The notes: generated from the letters alone by a model not told the origin. A DNA stretch of 64,000 nucleotides from Acidimicrobiia bacterium (GCA_022820805.1 JAJEEV010000033.1:59398-123397), one strand, 5' to 3'. Numbered from the stretch's first letter, positions 10,377 through 18,188 are shown. Numbers and translations: made by a program.

Positions 10377-11891
10377 GTGGATCCAGACGGGATCTTGGGA
10401 GAGATACACGTCCCTAGGCCGGGCAGTGCTGACGCATCGGCACTGATCAATCTCGACATCACGTTCCCCGTGGGGTTGAAGGTCGCTGTCGTCGAGCGCG
10501 TTCAGGTTAAGGATCTGGGCGAGGAATGGGCAGACGCCGGCGTGTACCTCTTGCTTGAGCGAACAGGTCGAGATGGGGCATGGGGCGCCTACGTCGGTAA
10601 GAGCGCCGCAGCCGGCGGTGTGAGGGGACGTCTTCGACTCCACCTACGGGATCCCAACAAGTCCAGTTGGTACAGAGCAGTGGCCGTGTGCCCTTTAGAC
10701 GGCGGCTGGGACGAGGCAGAGGTCGCATGGCTGGAAGGTCGGGTCTATCGCACCTTGCAAGAGTTGCCTGGAGTCTCGCTGTCGAACTCCCAGGAGCCAG
10801 GGAGCGGCAGACTTGCCCTGCGTCGGCAGATGCCGCTGCAAGCGGTTTCGACAGCACTGACCGCCGTGCTGGTACTCATCGGGCATCCTGTCTCGACGGG
10901 CGGCGCGCAAGAGGCATCTCAGCCTGAATCGCCCGATCCTCCCGTCAATGAGAAACCGTTGCGGCCCGGCAAGTTGGCGCACCTGCTAGAGGCCGGACTG
11001 CTGACTTCAGGCGCCAAGCTCGTCGCGCTCGACGAGAGATGGCCCGGCAACGCGACGATCACGGCTGAAGGACGAATTGACGTTGCTGGGGAGACCTACA
11101 CTTCGCCGTCGGGAGCGGCCAAGGCCCTTTCCGGACGCATAGCTGAGTCCGGATGGGACTTCTGGGCCGTCGGGTCCGATGACGGACCGACTCTGAACGA
11201 ACTGCGTCGCCGCCACGAGTCGGGCTCGACGAGTCCGCCATCCCCAACGACCAAGCAAGGCAAGACGCTCGCTCGCGGATCGTCCAGGTCTGGCAAACTG
11301 GCGGACCTGCTAGAAGCTGGACTGCTGACTTCAGGAGCCAAGCTCGTACCGCGAGACACCAGGTGGTCCGGAGAAGCGACTGTTACCACAGCGGCGCAAA
11401 TCGAGATTGCCGGAGAGACTTACTCCTCGCCGTCAGGAGCGGCCAAGGCTCTCACCGGGCGCATAGCCGAATCGGGGTGGGACTTCTGGCTTCTTGAGTC
11501 CCAGACTGGCCCAACTCTGAACGAACTCCGCAGCCTGCTCGCATCCGGTTCGACGAGTCCACCAACACCCGGGGACCGTCAAGGCGACGCCTCCGCTGCC
11601 GAGTCGTCCCGGCCTGGCAAGCTGTTGAACCTCCTAGAGGCAGGACTGCTGACTTCAGGGAGCACGCTCGTGGCGCGAGACCCGAGATGGCGCGGAGAAG
11701 GGACAGTTACGGCTGAAGGTTGGATCGATGTGGCGGGAGTCATGTTCTTCTCGCCGTCAGGGGCAGCCAAGGCACTCAGCGGGCGCATAGCCGAAGCCGG
11801 ATGGGATTTCTGGGCAGTCGAATCCGCAGACGGCCCAACCCTGAGCCAACTCCGCGACCGCCTCCAGAGCGGCACTACCCCTGCGCCGTAA
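10377..11891 (+). CDS. GIY-YIG nuclease fused to three tandem RAMA domains
   Basis: A 504-residue fusion. Residues 50-140 form a GIY-YIG nuclease: 'GVY' (55-57), 'YVGK' (72-75), conserved Arg in 'GVRGRLRLHL', Glu120 in 'AWLEGRVY' and Asn137 in 'SLSNSQEP'. Three RAMA domains follow, beginning near residues 196, 304 and 411, each with 'GKLxxLLEAGLLTSG', a 'SPSGAAKAL' motif and 'GWDFW'. RAMA domains are known from restriction and adenine-methylase-associated proteins and are predicted to read DNA modification. A modification-dependent nuclease is a reasonable inference, given the methyltransferase-HNH gene 1.3 kb away. The start is GTG 10377. Confidence 0.85.
   Translation: MDPDGILGEIHVPRPGSADASALINLDITFPVGLKVAVVERVQVKDLGEEWADAGVYLLLERTGRDGAWGAYVGKSAAAGGVRGRLRLHLRDPNKSSWYRAVAVCPLDGGWDEAEVAWLEGRVYRTLQELPGVSLSNSQEPGSGRLALRRQMPLQAVSTALTAVLVLIGHPVSTGGAQEASQPESPDPPVNEKPLRPGKLAHLLEAGLLTSGAKLVALDERWPGNATITAEGRIDVAGETYTSPSGAAKALSGRIAESGWDFWAVGSDDGPTLNELRRRHESGSTSPPSPTTKQGKTLARGSSRSGKLADLLEAGLLTSGAKLVPRDTRWSGEATVTTAAQIEIAGETYSSPSGAAKALTGRIAESGWDFWLLESQTGPTLNELRSLLASGSTSPPTPGDRQGDASAAESSRPGKLLNLLEAGLLTSGSTLVARDPRWRGEGTVTAEGWIDVAGVMFFSPSGAAKALSGRIAEAGWDFWAVESADGPTLSQLRDRLQSGTTPAP
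10962..11870 (+). repeat. Three tandem roughly 320-bp coding repeats (RAMA domains)
   Basis: Units start at about 10962, 11286 and 11610. The 'ctagaggccggactgctgac' segment recurs almost unchanged in each, as does the segment encoding SPSGAAKAL. DNA identity is high enough to suggest recent duplication or ongoing gene conversion, and it could allow repeat-number change by recombination. Confidence 0.8.
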
Positions 11892-12022
11892 CCGCGTTAG
11901 CACGACTTACCATCCGTTAGCCGAACTGGGGCGACAGCTGAGGCTCGAGACAGATCCCTGAGCGTGCTCCGGCGGTCAAAGATCCTCACTGAGCGATGAC
12001 GGCGCAGGACGCTTCCCAGGCG

Positions 12023-12736
12023 TTAGCGCGCCGATCGAGACTTCGACCCCCGGGGAAGGACGAGGAAGCCCCCGCCTTCGGCGTCCGCGACCGTGAGCGG
12101 CGGCATGGCCGGATGCCGCCACTTGTCGACCTCCGGCGTGTTGCCCTTTCGCTTGTTGCAGTAGGTGTGGGCGGCCTGCAGGTTGTCGATCTTGTGCAAG
12201 CGGCTCCTGTACTGGGTGCCCGGCGCGGCCTTGCCGCCCTTGCCAACGTCGAACAACACGAACACCTTGGGCACCACGTGCTCGATCTGGGCGCCCTTGA
12301 TCTTCATCTCCGCCGTGCAGATCCCGCATCGACCGCCGTCTCGGTCGTAGACATAGCGGAGCATGCTGCGCCGATGATCGTCATCCCAGCGTCCAGTGGC
12401 ATCCGGCTCGTCTCGTTCCAGATACCAGCGATGGCCCTTGGCGATCGCCCTCGCAACCTTGGTGAGGAAGCCCGGCGGCTCGTCGCCAGCGTCGGGGGCG
12501 GTGACCTCCTCGACGCTGTCCTGAACTCTCTGCACAAGCGCAGAGGCGTCCGCGTCGACCGGCACTTCCACAGGCGGCTGGTACTGAACGATGCCGCGGC
12601 ATCGGGGAAACTCAGAGCACCCCCAGAACTCGTTGCCGGCGTTCGCCCCTCGCCGGGCCGTGCGCCTCACCATCGGTCGGCCGCACTTCGGGCAGTCCGG
12701 AACCGGCTCGTGCTTCTGCGTTGTAGATGGGCTCAT
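12023..12736 (-). CDS. HNH endonuclease with N-terminal topoisomerase-type C4 zinc finger
   Basis: A 237-residue protein. Residues 15-50 form a topoisomerase I-type zinc finger ('CPKCGRPMVRRTA', then 'WGCSEFPRCRG'). The C-terminal part is an HNH nuclease with 'CGICTAEMKIKGAQIEHVVP' and 'NLQAAHTYCNKRKG', where the zinc cysteines and catalytic His are intact. The zinc finger probably gives single- or double-strand DNA binding. The gene lies between the GIY-YIG/RAMA gene and a Phd antitoxin, in a region rich in nucleases. A restriction or homing role is inferred. Confidence 0.82.
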   Translation of the reverse strand: MSPSTTQKHEPVPDCPKCGRPMVRRTARRGANAGNEFWGCSEFPRCRGIVQYQPPVEVPVDADASALVQRVQDSVEEVTAPDAGDEPPGFLTKVARAIAKGHRWYLERDEPDATGRWDDDHRRSMLRYVYDRDGGRCGICTAEMKIKGAQIEHVVPKVFVLFDVGKGGKAAPGTQYRSRLHKIDNLQAAHTYCNKRKGNTPEVDKWRHPAMPPLTVADAEGGGFLVLPRGSKSRSAR

Positions 12737-12855
12737 GGATCGTCTCCCGATGCCGTCCTGAGGCGAAGCGGAAGATACTGGCGAGTCAGTAGCTGGCCAC
12801 GAATCGCTCTAGCGACATCTCGAGAATCGCTCAAGCAGCAGGCTTCAGCTCTGGT
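12737..12855 (-). pseudogene. Decayed RelE/ParE-type toxin remnant
   Basis: Immediately downstream of the Phd antitoxin, overlapping its stop, one frame reads 'TYRPELKPAA' then a stop. Another frame continues 'SRDVARAIRGQLLTR'. Both pieces look like the beginning of a RelE/ParE toxin (typical 'Y.VELKPAA....LPRDVARAIR'), but split by frameshifts and truncated after about 40 residues. The rest of the toxin is missing before the HNH gene. The assignment rests on motif resemblance only. Confidence 0.4.
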
Positions 12856-13126
12856 CGATACGTGAGGAGTTTCCCGCCGCGAACTCCGCCTCGCTCTCCG
12901 CAATCGCGGCCATCGCCTCGTCATCGGAGAGAATGTCGATGGTCTCGACCAGCGACTCGTACTCGTCGTGAGCAAGCAGCACCGCAACGGGCTTGCCATG
13001 CAACGTGATGATGACCTCACCGCCGGTGCGCATGACCTCGTCGACTACCTCTCGCGGGTCGCCCAGCATGTCGCTCAATGACAGTGTCGATGATGGCAGT
13101 GCATTATGAATGATCATATTCCACAC
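12845..13126 (-). CDS. Phd/YefM-family antitoxin
   Basis: A protein of 93 residues (90 from the internal ATG 13117). The N-terminal 'TLSLSDMLGDPREVVDEVMRTGGEVIITLHGKPVAVLLAHDEYESL' is the Phd/YefM DNA-binding fold; the acidic C-terminus would wrap the toxin. The start is GTG 13126 or, more in keeping with the family, ATG 13117 (MIIHNALP). The partner toxin appears decayed (12737-12855), leaving an orphan antitoxin. The antitoxin may still bind the AT-rich site just upstream. Confidence 0.82.
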   Translation of the reverse strand: MWNMIIHNALPSSTLSLSDMLGDPREVVDEVMRTGGEVIITLHGKPVAVLLAHDEYESLVETIDILSDDEAMAAIAESEAEFAAGNSSRIDQS

Positions 13127-13130
13127 TGGC

Positions 13131-13150
13131 GACTACTAACGTGGCTAGCC
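13131..13150. repeat. Dispersed 20-bp repeat, copy 1
   Basis: 'gactactaacgtggctagcc' recurs at 50970-50989 with a single mismatch, 37.8 kb away. Both copies lie at or just downstream of the stop codon of a minus-strand gene (methyltransferase-HNH here, a small coiled-coil ORF there). It could be a recombination footprint or a shared terminator-like element. Confidence 0.6.
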
Positions 13151-13155
13151 ACGCG

Positions 13156-14389
13156 TCAGGCGGCGAGTTGGAGTTTGGCCCTCAGGTACTCCATGCCGCG
13201 GTCGCCCTTGACGCGGTTGCAGTGGCCGCATAGGAGTTGCAGGTTGGACAGGTGGTCGGTGCCGCCCTTGGCGACGGCGATGATGTGATCGACTTCTAGG
13301 TGCTGCGGTTTGAAGTGCTCGCGGCATCCGGCGCACGAGCCGCCTTGTTCGCCGTAGAGATGCTTGCGGTTGGCAGCGTCGTTGTAGGACAGGAGTTGGC
13401 CCAGGTCGGTGCGTTGGGGGATGTCTCTGCGGGGGATGATGTCACGGAACAGTCCTTGTCGTTCCTCGATGCGCGACACGACGAGTTGGGCGGCCTTCGG
13501 GCTGATGTCGATGCCGACCCATGAGCGCTGCAAATCGTCCGCGGCGACGAGTGTGGTGGCGCATCCGCAGAACGGGTCGAGCACCACGTCGCCGGGGTTG
13601 GAGGACGCCATGATGATCCGTTCCAGCAACGCCAACGGCTTCTGGGTTGGATAGCCGACCCGCTCATTTGCGTTGGCGTTGAGATAGGAAATCTCCCACA
13701 CGTCGCGCATTGCCTTCATTCCGCTCGCACTCACATAGGTCTGGTCTGCTTTGCCGTCTTGAAATGTCGTTGCCCGGTTGCGGCCCTTGTGTCGGTGAAG
13801 GCCCTTCGGGCTATGTGGTTCGAGCAGTTGATTGAACTGCGACTCGTCCGAGCGGGCGAACATGAAGATGACATCATGCATGCGCTGGAAGTGCCGCGTC
13901 GCTCCGGTCCATCGCTGGTAGCTCCAGATGATCTCATTTCGGAACGCTTTGCGCCCGAAGATGGCGTCGAGCAGCAGTTTGAGGTAGTGGCTCATGGTGG
14001 GGTCGCAGTGCAGGTACAGCGATCCGGTGGGCTTGAGCACCCGACGAAGCTCCAGTAGTCGCACGGCCATGTAGGCGAGATAGGACTTGTCAGAGTCGGT
14101 CATCGCGGCCAACAGCATCCGGTAGAGCGAAGGGTGGCGGGCCTCCATGAGGTTGATCCACTCGGCGTCCACATCGCGCAGCGTCCATGTGTCCTTGAAC
14201 TCCGCGCCCGCGGCGGCCGAACCGATGGGGGCGGCGTAGTTGGTCTTGGAGTTGAACGGCGGGTCGAGATAGATGAGGTCCACGGACGCGCTGTTCATGC
14301 CGCGCATCACATGGAGGTTGTCACCGGTCCATATCGTCTTGTCGGCCCAGTTGGGACTACCAGCCCCCCCCCCCCGTGGATGCGCTCAT
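13156..14389 (-). CDS. DNA adenine/cytosine-N4 methyltransferase fused to C-terminal HNH, start out of frame at a G12 tract
   Basis: Beta-type amino-methyltransferase with 'DLIYLDPPFNSKTNY' (motif IV) and, later, 'VVLDPFCGCATTLVAA' (motif I, SAM site). An HNH domain follows at the C-terminus ('CAGCREHF', 'LEVDHIIAVAKGGT', 'LLCGHCNRVKGD'). A natural start is ATG 14389 (MSASTGGG..., then SPNWADKTIWTGDNL leading into the catalytic domain). The 12-nt G run at codons 5-9 puts that ATG out of frame; 11 G would restore it. As sequenced, only an internal GTG at 14310 gives an ORF (384 residues). This could be phase variation (OFF state) or a homopolymer miscall. It may act as a single-chain restriction-modification protein; that role is inferred. 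Confidence 0.8.
14364..14375 (-). repeat. 12-nt homopolymer (poly-G on the coding strand)
   Basis: A run of 12 C on the plus strand (12 G in the gene) lies 14 nt inside the methyltransferase ORF counted from ATG 14389. I noticed no other homopolymer this long in the window. Slippage by one base switches the reading frame of the downstream gene. Confidence 0.9.
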
Positions 14390-14523
14390 TCGGCCGGTTC
14401 GGGGTCCATGCCGTCACATGTCGTGATCGGCACGGTCGCGACCACGGCGCGGCCAGCCTTCTCCCAGGTGTCGAGATCGACGGTCGGTTCCTCGCGCGTG
14501 GGCGGGTCGGGGTCAGGTGCCAT
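14386..14523 (-). CDS. Small 45-residue ORF coupled to the methyltransferase
   Basis: Too short for the ORF track. It reads MAPDPDPPTREEPTVDLDTW and continues to ...CDGMDPEPAE. ATG 14523 has 'agggag' 8 nt upstream, and its TGA overlaps the methyltransferase ATG 14389 as ATGA. The overlap and ribosome site argue for a real coupled leader or accessory protein. It has no recognisable domain; it is acidic and proline-rich at the start. Confidence 0.5.
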   Translation of the reverse strand: MAPDPDPPTREEPTVDLDTWEKAGRAVVATVPITTCDGMDPEPAE

Positions 14524-14589
14524 GGTGGTCGCTCCCTAGTCCGGGCCGCGGCGCTCCCGCGGCGGGCGGTCCAGTGACGGTAGCGGTCC

Positions 14590-14709
14590 CTACGCGGCCC
14601 GTCCAACCGCCACCAACTCGGCCCACGGCAGCCTGCGGCCCTCCATCATCGACGCGGCTTCGGCCATCCGGTCGGTCAAATGGATGTCGCGGCGGTTGTA
14701 CCGGGGAGC
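14590..14709 (-). pseudogene. C-terminal fragment of an unidentified gene
   Basis: In a different frame from the truncated PIN gene, a coding-like tail reads 'RRDIHLTDRMAEAASMMEGR' and then RLPWAELVAVGRAA and a stop, with high GC3. It begins where the PIN frame loses its usual continuation, so it is probably the 3' end of another gene joined to the PIN gene by a deletion. I cannot assign the family. Confidence 0.35.
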
Positions 14710-15008
14710 GTCTTGGCAAGTGCGAGAACAGCGGCATCGCCGACGTTCCGGTCTCCTGCCACCAGGCGACTCGCGAAGGTCGCGTACGCAGCGAGTTCGT
14801 CGTCGGCCGGTGCGGCCCGCTTCTCGATCCAGCCAGCTTCCAGGACAGCCTGAATGCGGGAGTCTCGCTGTGCTCCGCGTCGGAGTTCGACGACTACCGC
14901 CTCCGGGACAATGCAGCGGCGCTCACCGACAATGAGTCTGAGCACCTCAAGGCTCTCAATGCGAGCGAAATGGCTGAGCGGTCCGGTGTCAAAGATGAGC
15001 GGTTCCAT
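14676..15008 (-). CDS. PIN-like domain protein, C-terminally truncated
   Basis: A protein of 110 residues from ATG 15008 (MEPLIFDTGPLSHFARI). The conserved N-terminal Asp ('FDTGPL'), 'VPEAVVVEL' and 'GDRNVGDAAVLALA' match PIN-like nucleases, with acidic residues for metal binding. The usual C-terminal strand with the last acidic residues is missing, and the frame ends at 'TTAATSI'. It starts 10 bp after the XRE-ImmA gene, so the pair resembles a toxin-antitoxin-like operon in which the toxin has been truncated. Confidence 0.65.
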   Translation of the reverse strand: MEPLIFDTGPLSHFARIESLEVLRLIVGERRCIVPEAVVVELRRGAQRDSRIQAVLEAGWIEKRAAPADDELAAYATFASRLVAGDRNVGDAAVLALAKTLPGTTAATSI

Positions 15009-15018
15009 CTGCGGACGG

Positions 15019-16122
15019 TCACGAGACGAAGGTCCAGGTCGCGTTCTCGGGCAACTTCGGTAGGTCCGGCAGGTCGTCCTCTGACCAGGTCTCGGGCAGC
15101 ATGCCGATGGCCCGGGCGGCGGAGATCTCTTCGCTGCGGTAGGCATTCAGCACGGCCCTGATGTAGGCGGCGGGAAACTCGGGCGGCGCTAGGTCCTGAG
15201 ACACGAGCAGCGCGTGCTCGACGACGTCGGCCTTTCTGGTGCGCGTAGAGCGGACGATGGTTGCCTCTGCGGGAGACGCGACGCCCAGCTCGCGCAGACG
15301 CCGCGACAACGTGAACATGTCGACTCGGTACTCGCTAGCGATGAGCACTGCCCTAGTCCGGGTGTCCTGGTCGCGCTGCCAGGCGGTGCGCAGCGCCGGC
15401 TCCGGCAGCAGTAGCGCTCGAGCAAACCGGTCGATACCGGCCTCACGCTTGCTGGCCGGATCATCGGCCACCAACCAGTCCGTCGAGAACTCGTCGGCGA
15501 ACAGGAAGTGGCCCACCTCGTGGGCGAGCGTCAGGCGGCGTCGGCCGAGCGGGCGACTGCCGTTGACCAACGCCACCCCGCCCCGGCTGAGAAGGATCGA
15601 GGCCCCGTCGGCGGCATCGTCGTCGAGTGCAAGTGAGAACACGAGCAGCCCGAGGTCGGCGGCTCGCTCGACGAGCCCGATGGCTGGCTGGACCTCGTCG
15701 TAACCGAGCATGCGACGTGCCTCACCCGCAGCGGTCTCGGCTTCCTGCGCGGTCTGTGGAACGGCCAGTTCCGGGGAGGTCGGCAAGGCCAGATCCGGTC
15801 CGATCCTCTGGAGGAACTCGATCTCCCGCGCCAGCCGCTCGACGGAGCGGTCGATCACTGGACTGGGAGCCCCGGTCTCGGCGGCGTTGCGCCGTGACAC
15901 CACCGACGCCGGCGCGTCCTCGAAGAACCATTCGATCCGCACGTCCAGCGCATCCGCCAGGCGGGCCAGTTCGACCGCTCCCACCCGACGGGCTCCGGTC
16001 TCGATCTTCGCCAGCGCCGTGCGCTCGATGGCAGCCCGCGCTGCACATGCTCCCTGGGTGAGGCCAGCCTCGCGTCGAGCAGCCGCGATCCTCTCGCCCA
16101 GTTCCCCGGGTGCTACAGCCAT
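15019..16122 (-). CDS. XRE helix-turn-helix plus ImmA/IrrE metallopeptidase
   Basis: A 367-residue two-domain regulator. Residues 5-65 are an XRE helix-turn-helix ('LGERIAAARREAGLTQGACA'). Residues about 160-260 are an ImmA/IrrE-type zinc peptidase with 'LTLAHEVGHFLFADEF' (HExxH). Family members cleave a partner repressor or act as antitoxins. ATG 16122 is chosen because the consensus promoter ends 7 nt upstream; the ORF-track extension to 16206 covers that promoter. It is co-directional with the PIN gene 10 bp downstream. Confidence 0.85.
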   Translation of the reverse strand: MAVAPGELGERIAAARREAGLTQGACAARAAIERTALAKIETGARRVGAVELARLADALDVRIEWFFEDAPASVVSRRNAAETGAPSPVIDRSVERLAREIEFLQRIGPDLALPTSPELAVPQTAQEAETAAGEARRMLGYDEVQPAIGLVERAADLGLLVFSLALDDDAADGASILLSRGGVALVNGSRPLGRRRLTLAHEVGHFLFADEFSTDWLVADDPASKREAGIDRFARALLLPEPALRTAWQRDQDTRTRAVLIASEYRVDMFTLSRRLRELGVASPAEATIVRSTRTRKADVVEHALLVSQDLAPPEFPAAYIRAVLNAYRSEEISAARAIGMLPETWSEDDLPDLPKLPENATWTFVS

Positions 16123-16129
16123 GTGTGCG

Positions 16130-16157
16130 ATTATAGAACAAGGTCGACAGGTGTCAA
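16130..16157 (-). promoter_or_regulatory. Consensus promoter of the XRE-ImmA gene, apparently leaderless
   Basis: On the minus strand: TTGACA (16152-16157), a 16-nt spacer, then TATAAT (16130-16135), both perfect consensus, with only 7 nt to ATG 16122. The transcript should have little or no 5' leader. Confidence 0.75.
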
Positions 16158-16163
16158 CAACGG

Positions 16164-16179
16164 TTTCCATACATGAAAA
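16164..16179. promoter_or_regulatory. Inverted repeat upstream of the XRE-ImmA promoter
   Basis: 'tttccatacatgaaaa' has the symmetric form TTTnCATnnATGnAAA and lies 6 bp upstream of the -35, in an AT-rich patch that also repeats 'catgaa'. It is a candidate autoregulatory operator for the XRE domain. Confidence 0.45.
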
Positions 16180-16250
16180 CATATGACATGAATGAAAAGA
16201 AACCAACTCAGGGGTGGAGGTTTCTGAGTGGCGGCCTCAGCGGAGTGAGT

Positions 16251-17207
16251 TCAGGCGGGCCCGACTTGGAGTTGGTCGGCTAGTGAGGTGATCTCGGCTG
16301 ACATCGCTAGCTGCTGGCGCCAGGGTGGGGGGATCGACTGGGATCCGTGGTGGGCGCCGGCGATTTGGCCGTAGATGGCGGCGGTTGTGTCGGTGTCGTC
16401 GCCGAGGTTCACGGCCATTAGGGCGCCCTCGCGGAAGTCGGAGGAGTGGTGGAAGGCCCACAGGGCTGCCTCCAGCGACTCGACGACGTAACCGGTTCCC
16501 CTGATGTTGGGCGGGTTGCGATCCTTGAATGATCCGGCGGCGACCCGCGCGATCCTCTCTGCCAGGGGTTCGCGTTCCCATAGGCCCTCCACGGGGCAGT
16601 ACGACGGCGCCAGCAGGGTCTCCTTGTCGACGCCGTGCAGCGCGCCGACCAGCAGGCCGGCGAAGTAGCGGCAGGCGTCCACGGCCTCCCGGGCCTGGTG
16701 GGTGGTCCGGGAACTCTCGGCGGCCATGGCGACGGCCTCGGCCGCGTCGCCCGCATAGAACATCGGCACCGGCGCCAGCCGCATCAGCGAGCCGTTGCCG
16801 GCGCTGCGCGGGTCGGTGGACCCCGCATACGGGTCGCCGTCGCGGACAAACCGCGACAGCGCGGCCCTCACGGTGTTGCCGATGTCGAAGCAGCGACCCG
16901 TCGAGGACAGGTAGCCCTCGCGCCACCAGCGCACGTAGCGCCGCATCTGGTCGGCGGCGTCGAACCCGCCGCACTCCACCAGGCTCTCGGCCAGGCACAG
17001 CGCCATCTACGTGTCGTCGGTCCACTGGCCGGGCCGCAGCCCGAACGGCCCGCCGCCGACCATGTCGTCGATCGGCTCGAAGGAGCCCGGCGGCCGGAAC
17101 TCCAGCGTCGTGCCCAGCGCGTCGCCGGCCGCCAGCCCCTGCAGGCAGCCCCGGAACCGGTCCCGGGTCGACGGCCCGCCGGTCGGCGACACGGCTGCAG
17201 CGCTCAC
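16251..17207 (-). pseudogene. ADP-ribosylglycohydrolase interrupted by an in-frame amber codon
   Basis: ADP-ribosyl-hydrolase (DraG/ARH family) fold. Residues before the stop read '[20 protein letters not shown]' and 'GQWTDDT'; TAG (17007-17009) follows, and the same frame resumes 'MALCLAESLVE', then 'GNGSLMRLAP' and 'NLGDDTDTTAAIYGQIAGA'. The family motif is WTDDTSM, so the amber replaces the Ser codon inside the metal-binding motif. Both Asp clusters are otherwise intact, suggesting a very recent inactivation or a sequence error. GTG 17207 overlaps the phosphatase stop as GTGA. Confidence 0.85.
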
Positions 17208-17755
17208 CGCTGCTCGCGCCAGTTGCGGATGTACTCCCTCTGGTCGTAGGTCTGCGGGGAGCGCGGATGGCGCCGGCTCTTCTCGACATGCTGCCACCAC
17301 TCGGCAATCTGATCGAGGGCCTCGTCGCCGGTGAGCCCGTGGCGGACCAGCCAGCAGCCGACCACGGTCCCGGTGCGGCCGATCCCGCCCCAGCAGTGGA
17401 CATAGACCGTCCTGCCCGCGTCCATGGCGCCGTCGATGGCGTCGAGGATGGCCGTCATCTCGGCAGGGCTGCGCGGGATGGACATGTCGACGATCGGGTG
17501 GGGCTCCCACCGCACCTCGACACCCTCGGCCTGCGCCTGCTGCTGCGCGATCGGCTCATACGGCTCCAAGCCGTCGGCCGGCCGGGTCAGGTCGATGAAG
17601 TGGTCGATGCCGGCCCGTAGCAGGGTCCGCAGCCTGCGAGCAGCCTCGGCCCGAGTCCACGAGCCCGGGTACTCCCCGGCCGCGAACCGCCCCGGAACCA
17701 CCCAGTAGCTGTTCTCCATCGGCCGATCGCCGCCACCCGATGCGCCCATGTTCAC
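17204..17755 (-). CDS. Tyrosine/dual-specificity protein phosphatase
   Basis: A 183-residue (171 from ATG 17719) cysteine phosphatase. The P-loop '[20 protein letters not shown]' is the HCxxGxxRT signature, and '[14 protein letters not shown]' resembles the usual upstream segment. Translational coupling to the ADP-ribosylglycohydrolase reading frame suggests a shared reversible-modification pathway, now probably broken by the amber codon downstream. The start is GTG 17755 or ATG 17719 ([12 protein letters not shown]). Confidence 0.85.
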   Translation of the reverse strand: MNMGASGGGDRPMENSYWVVPGRFAAGEYPGSWTRAEAARRLRTLLRAGIDHFIDLTRPADGLEPYEPIAQQQAQAEGVEVRWEPHPIVDMSIPRSPAEMTAILDAIDGAMDAGRTVYVHCWGGIGRTGTVVGCWLVRHGLTGDEALDQIAEWWQHVEKSRRHPRSPQTYDQREYIRNWREQR

Positions 17756-17951
17756 CGTCTCCGATGTCGCCCCACGCCCCCGAGGCTAGATCGAACCGCC
17801 GCCCGGGTCGCCCAACAAGCCCGTTCTTGTCAACGCGGTGCAGCGCGCCGACCCGCAGACCTGCGATGCAGCGGCAGACGTCTACGACTCGCGTGAGGAA
17901 CACTTGTCGTGATACTGATTGAAATAGTCTGTAAATTGATATTGTCGCAGT

Positions 17952-18188
17952 GTGGATCCGGTGATCGCTCATTCTGCTCGCCAGCACGGTGTGACGGACG
18001 ACCGAATGCTCCACGCCTATCGCAATCCCATTCACGTGCATGTGCTCGAGGAACTTGACATGCTCGTCGGGGGAGATCAGAGCGGCCGACTGCTGGAGGT
18101 CGGGATCATGACCGACGTGGAACTAGGGATCGACGTTATTGTTCATGCCATGCTGGCACGAAGGAGGTTCCTGGAGTGGCGCCTATGA
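17952..18188 (+). CDS. Small toxin-like protein of a coupled pair
   Basis: A 78-residue protein starting at GTG 17952 (MDPVIAHSARQHGV). Motifs such as 'HAYRNPIHVH', 'LLEVGIMTD' and a final 'VIVHAMLARRRFL' resemble a widespread actinobacterial small protein that is usually paired with a helix-turn-helix partner. I infer a toxin-antitoxin-like role from the arrangement. AT-rich promoter-like sequence precedes it. Its stop overlaps the next start (ATGA). Confidence 0.6.
   Translation: MDPVIAHSARQHGVTDDRMLHAYRNPIHVHVLEELDMLVGGDQSGRLLEVGIMTDVELGIDVIVHAMLARRRFLEWRL

Noticed and set aside
17007-17009. Pyrrolysine or other recoding of the amber codon
   Set aside because: The position is a conserved Ser in the family, no recoding signal is visible, and amber recoding is not expected in actinobacteria.
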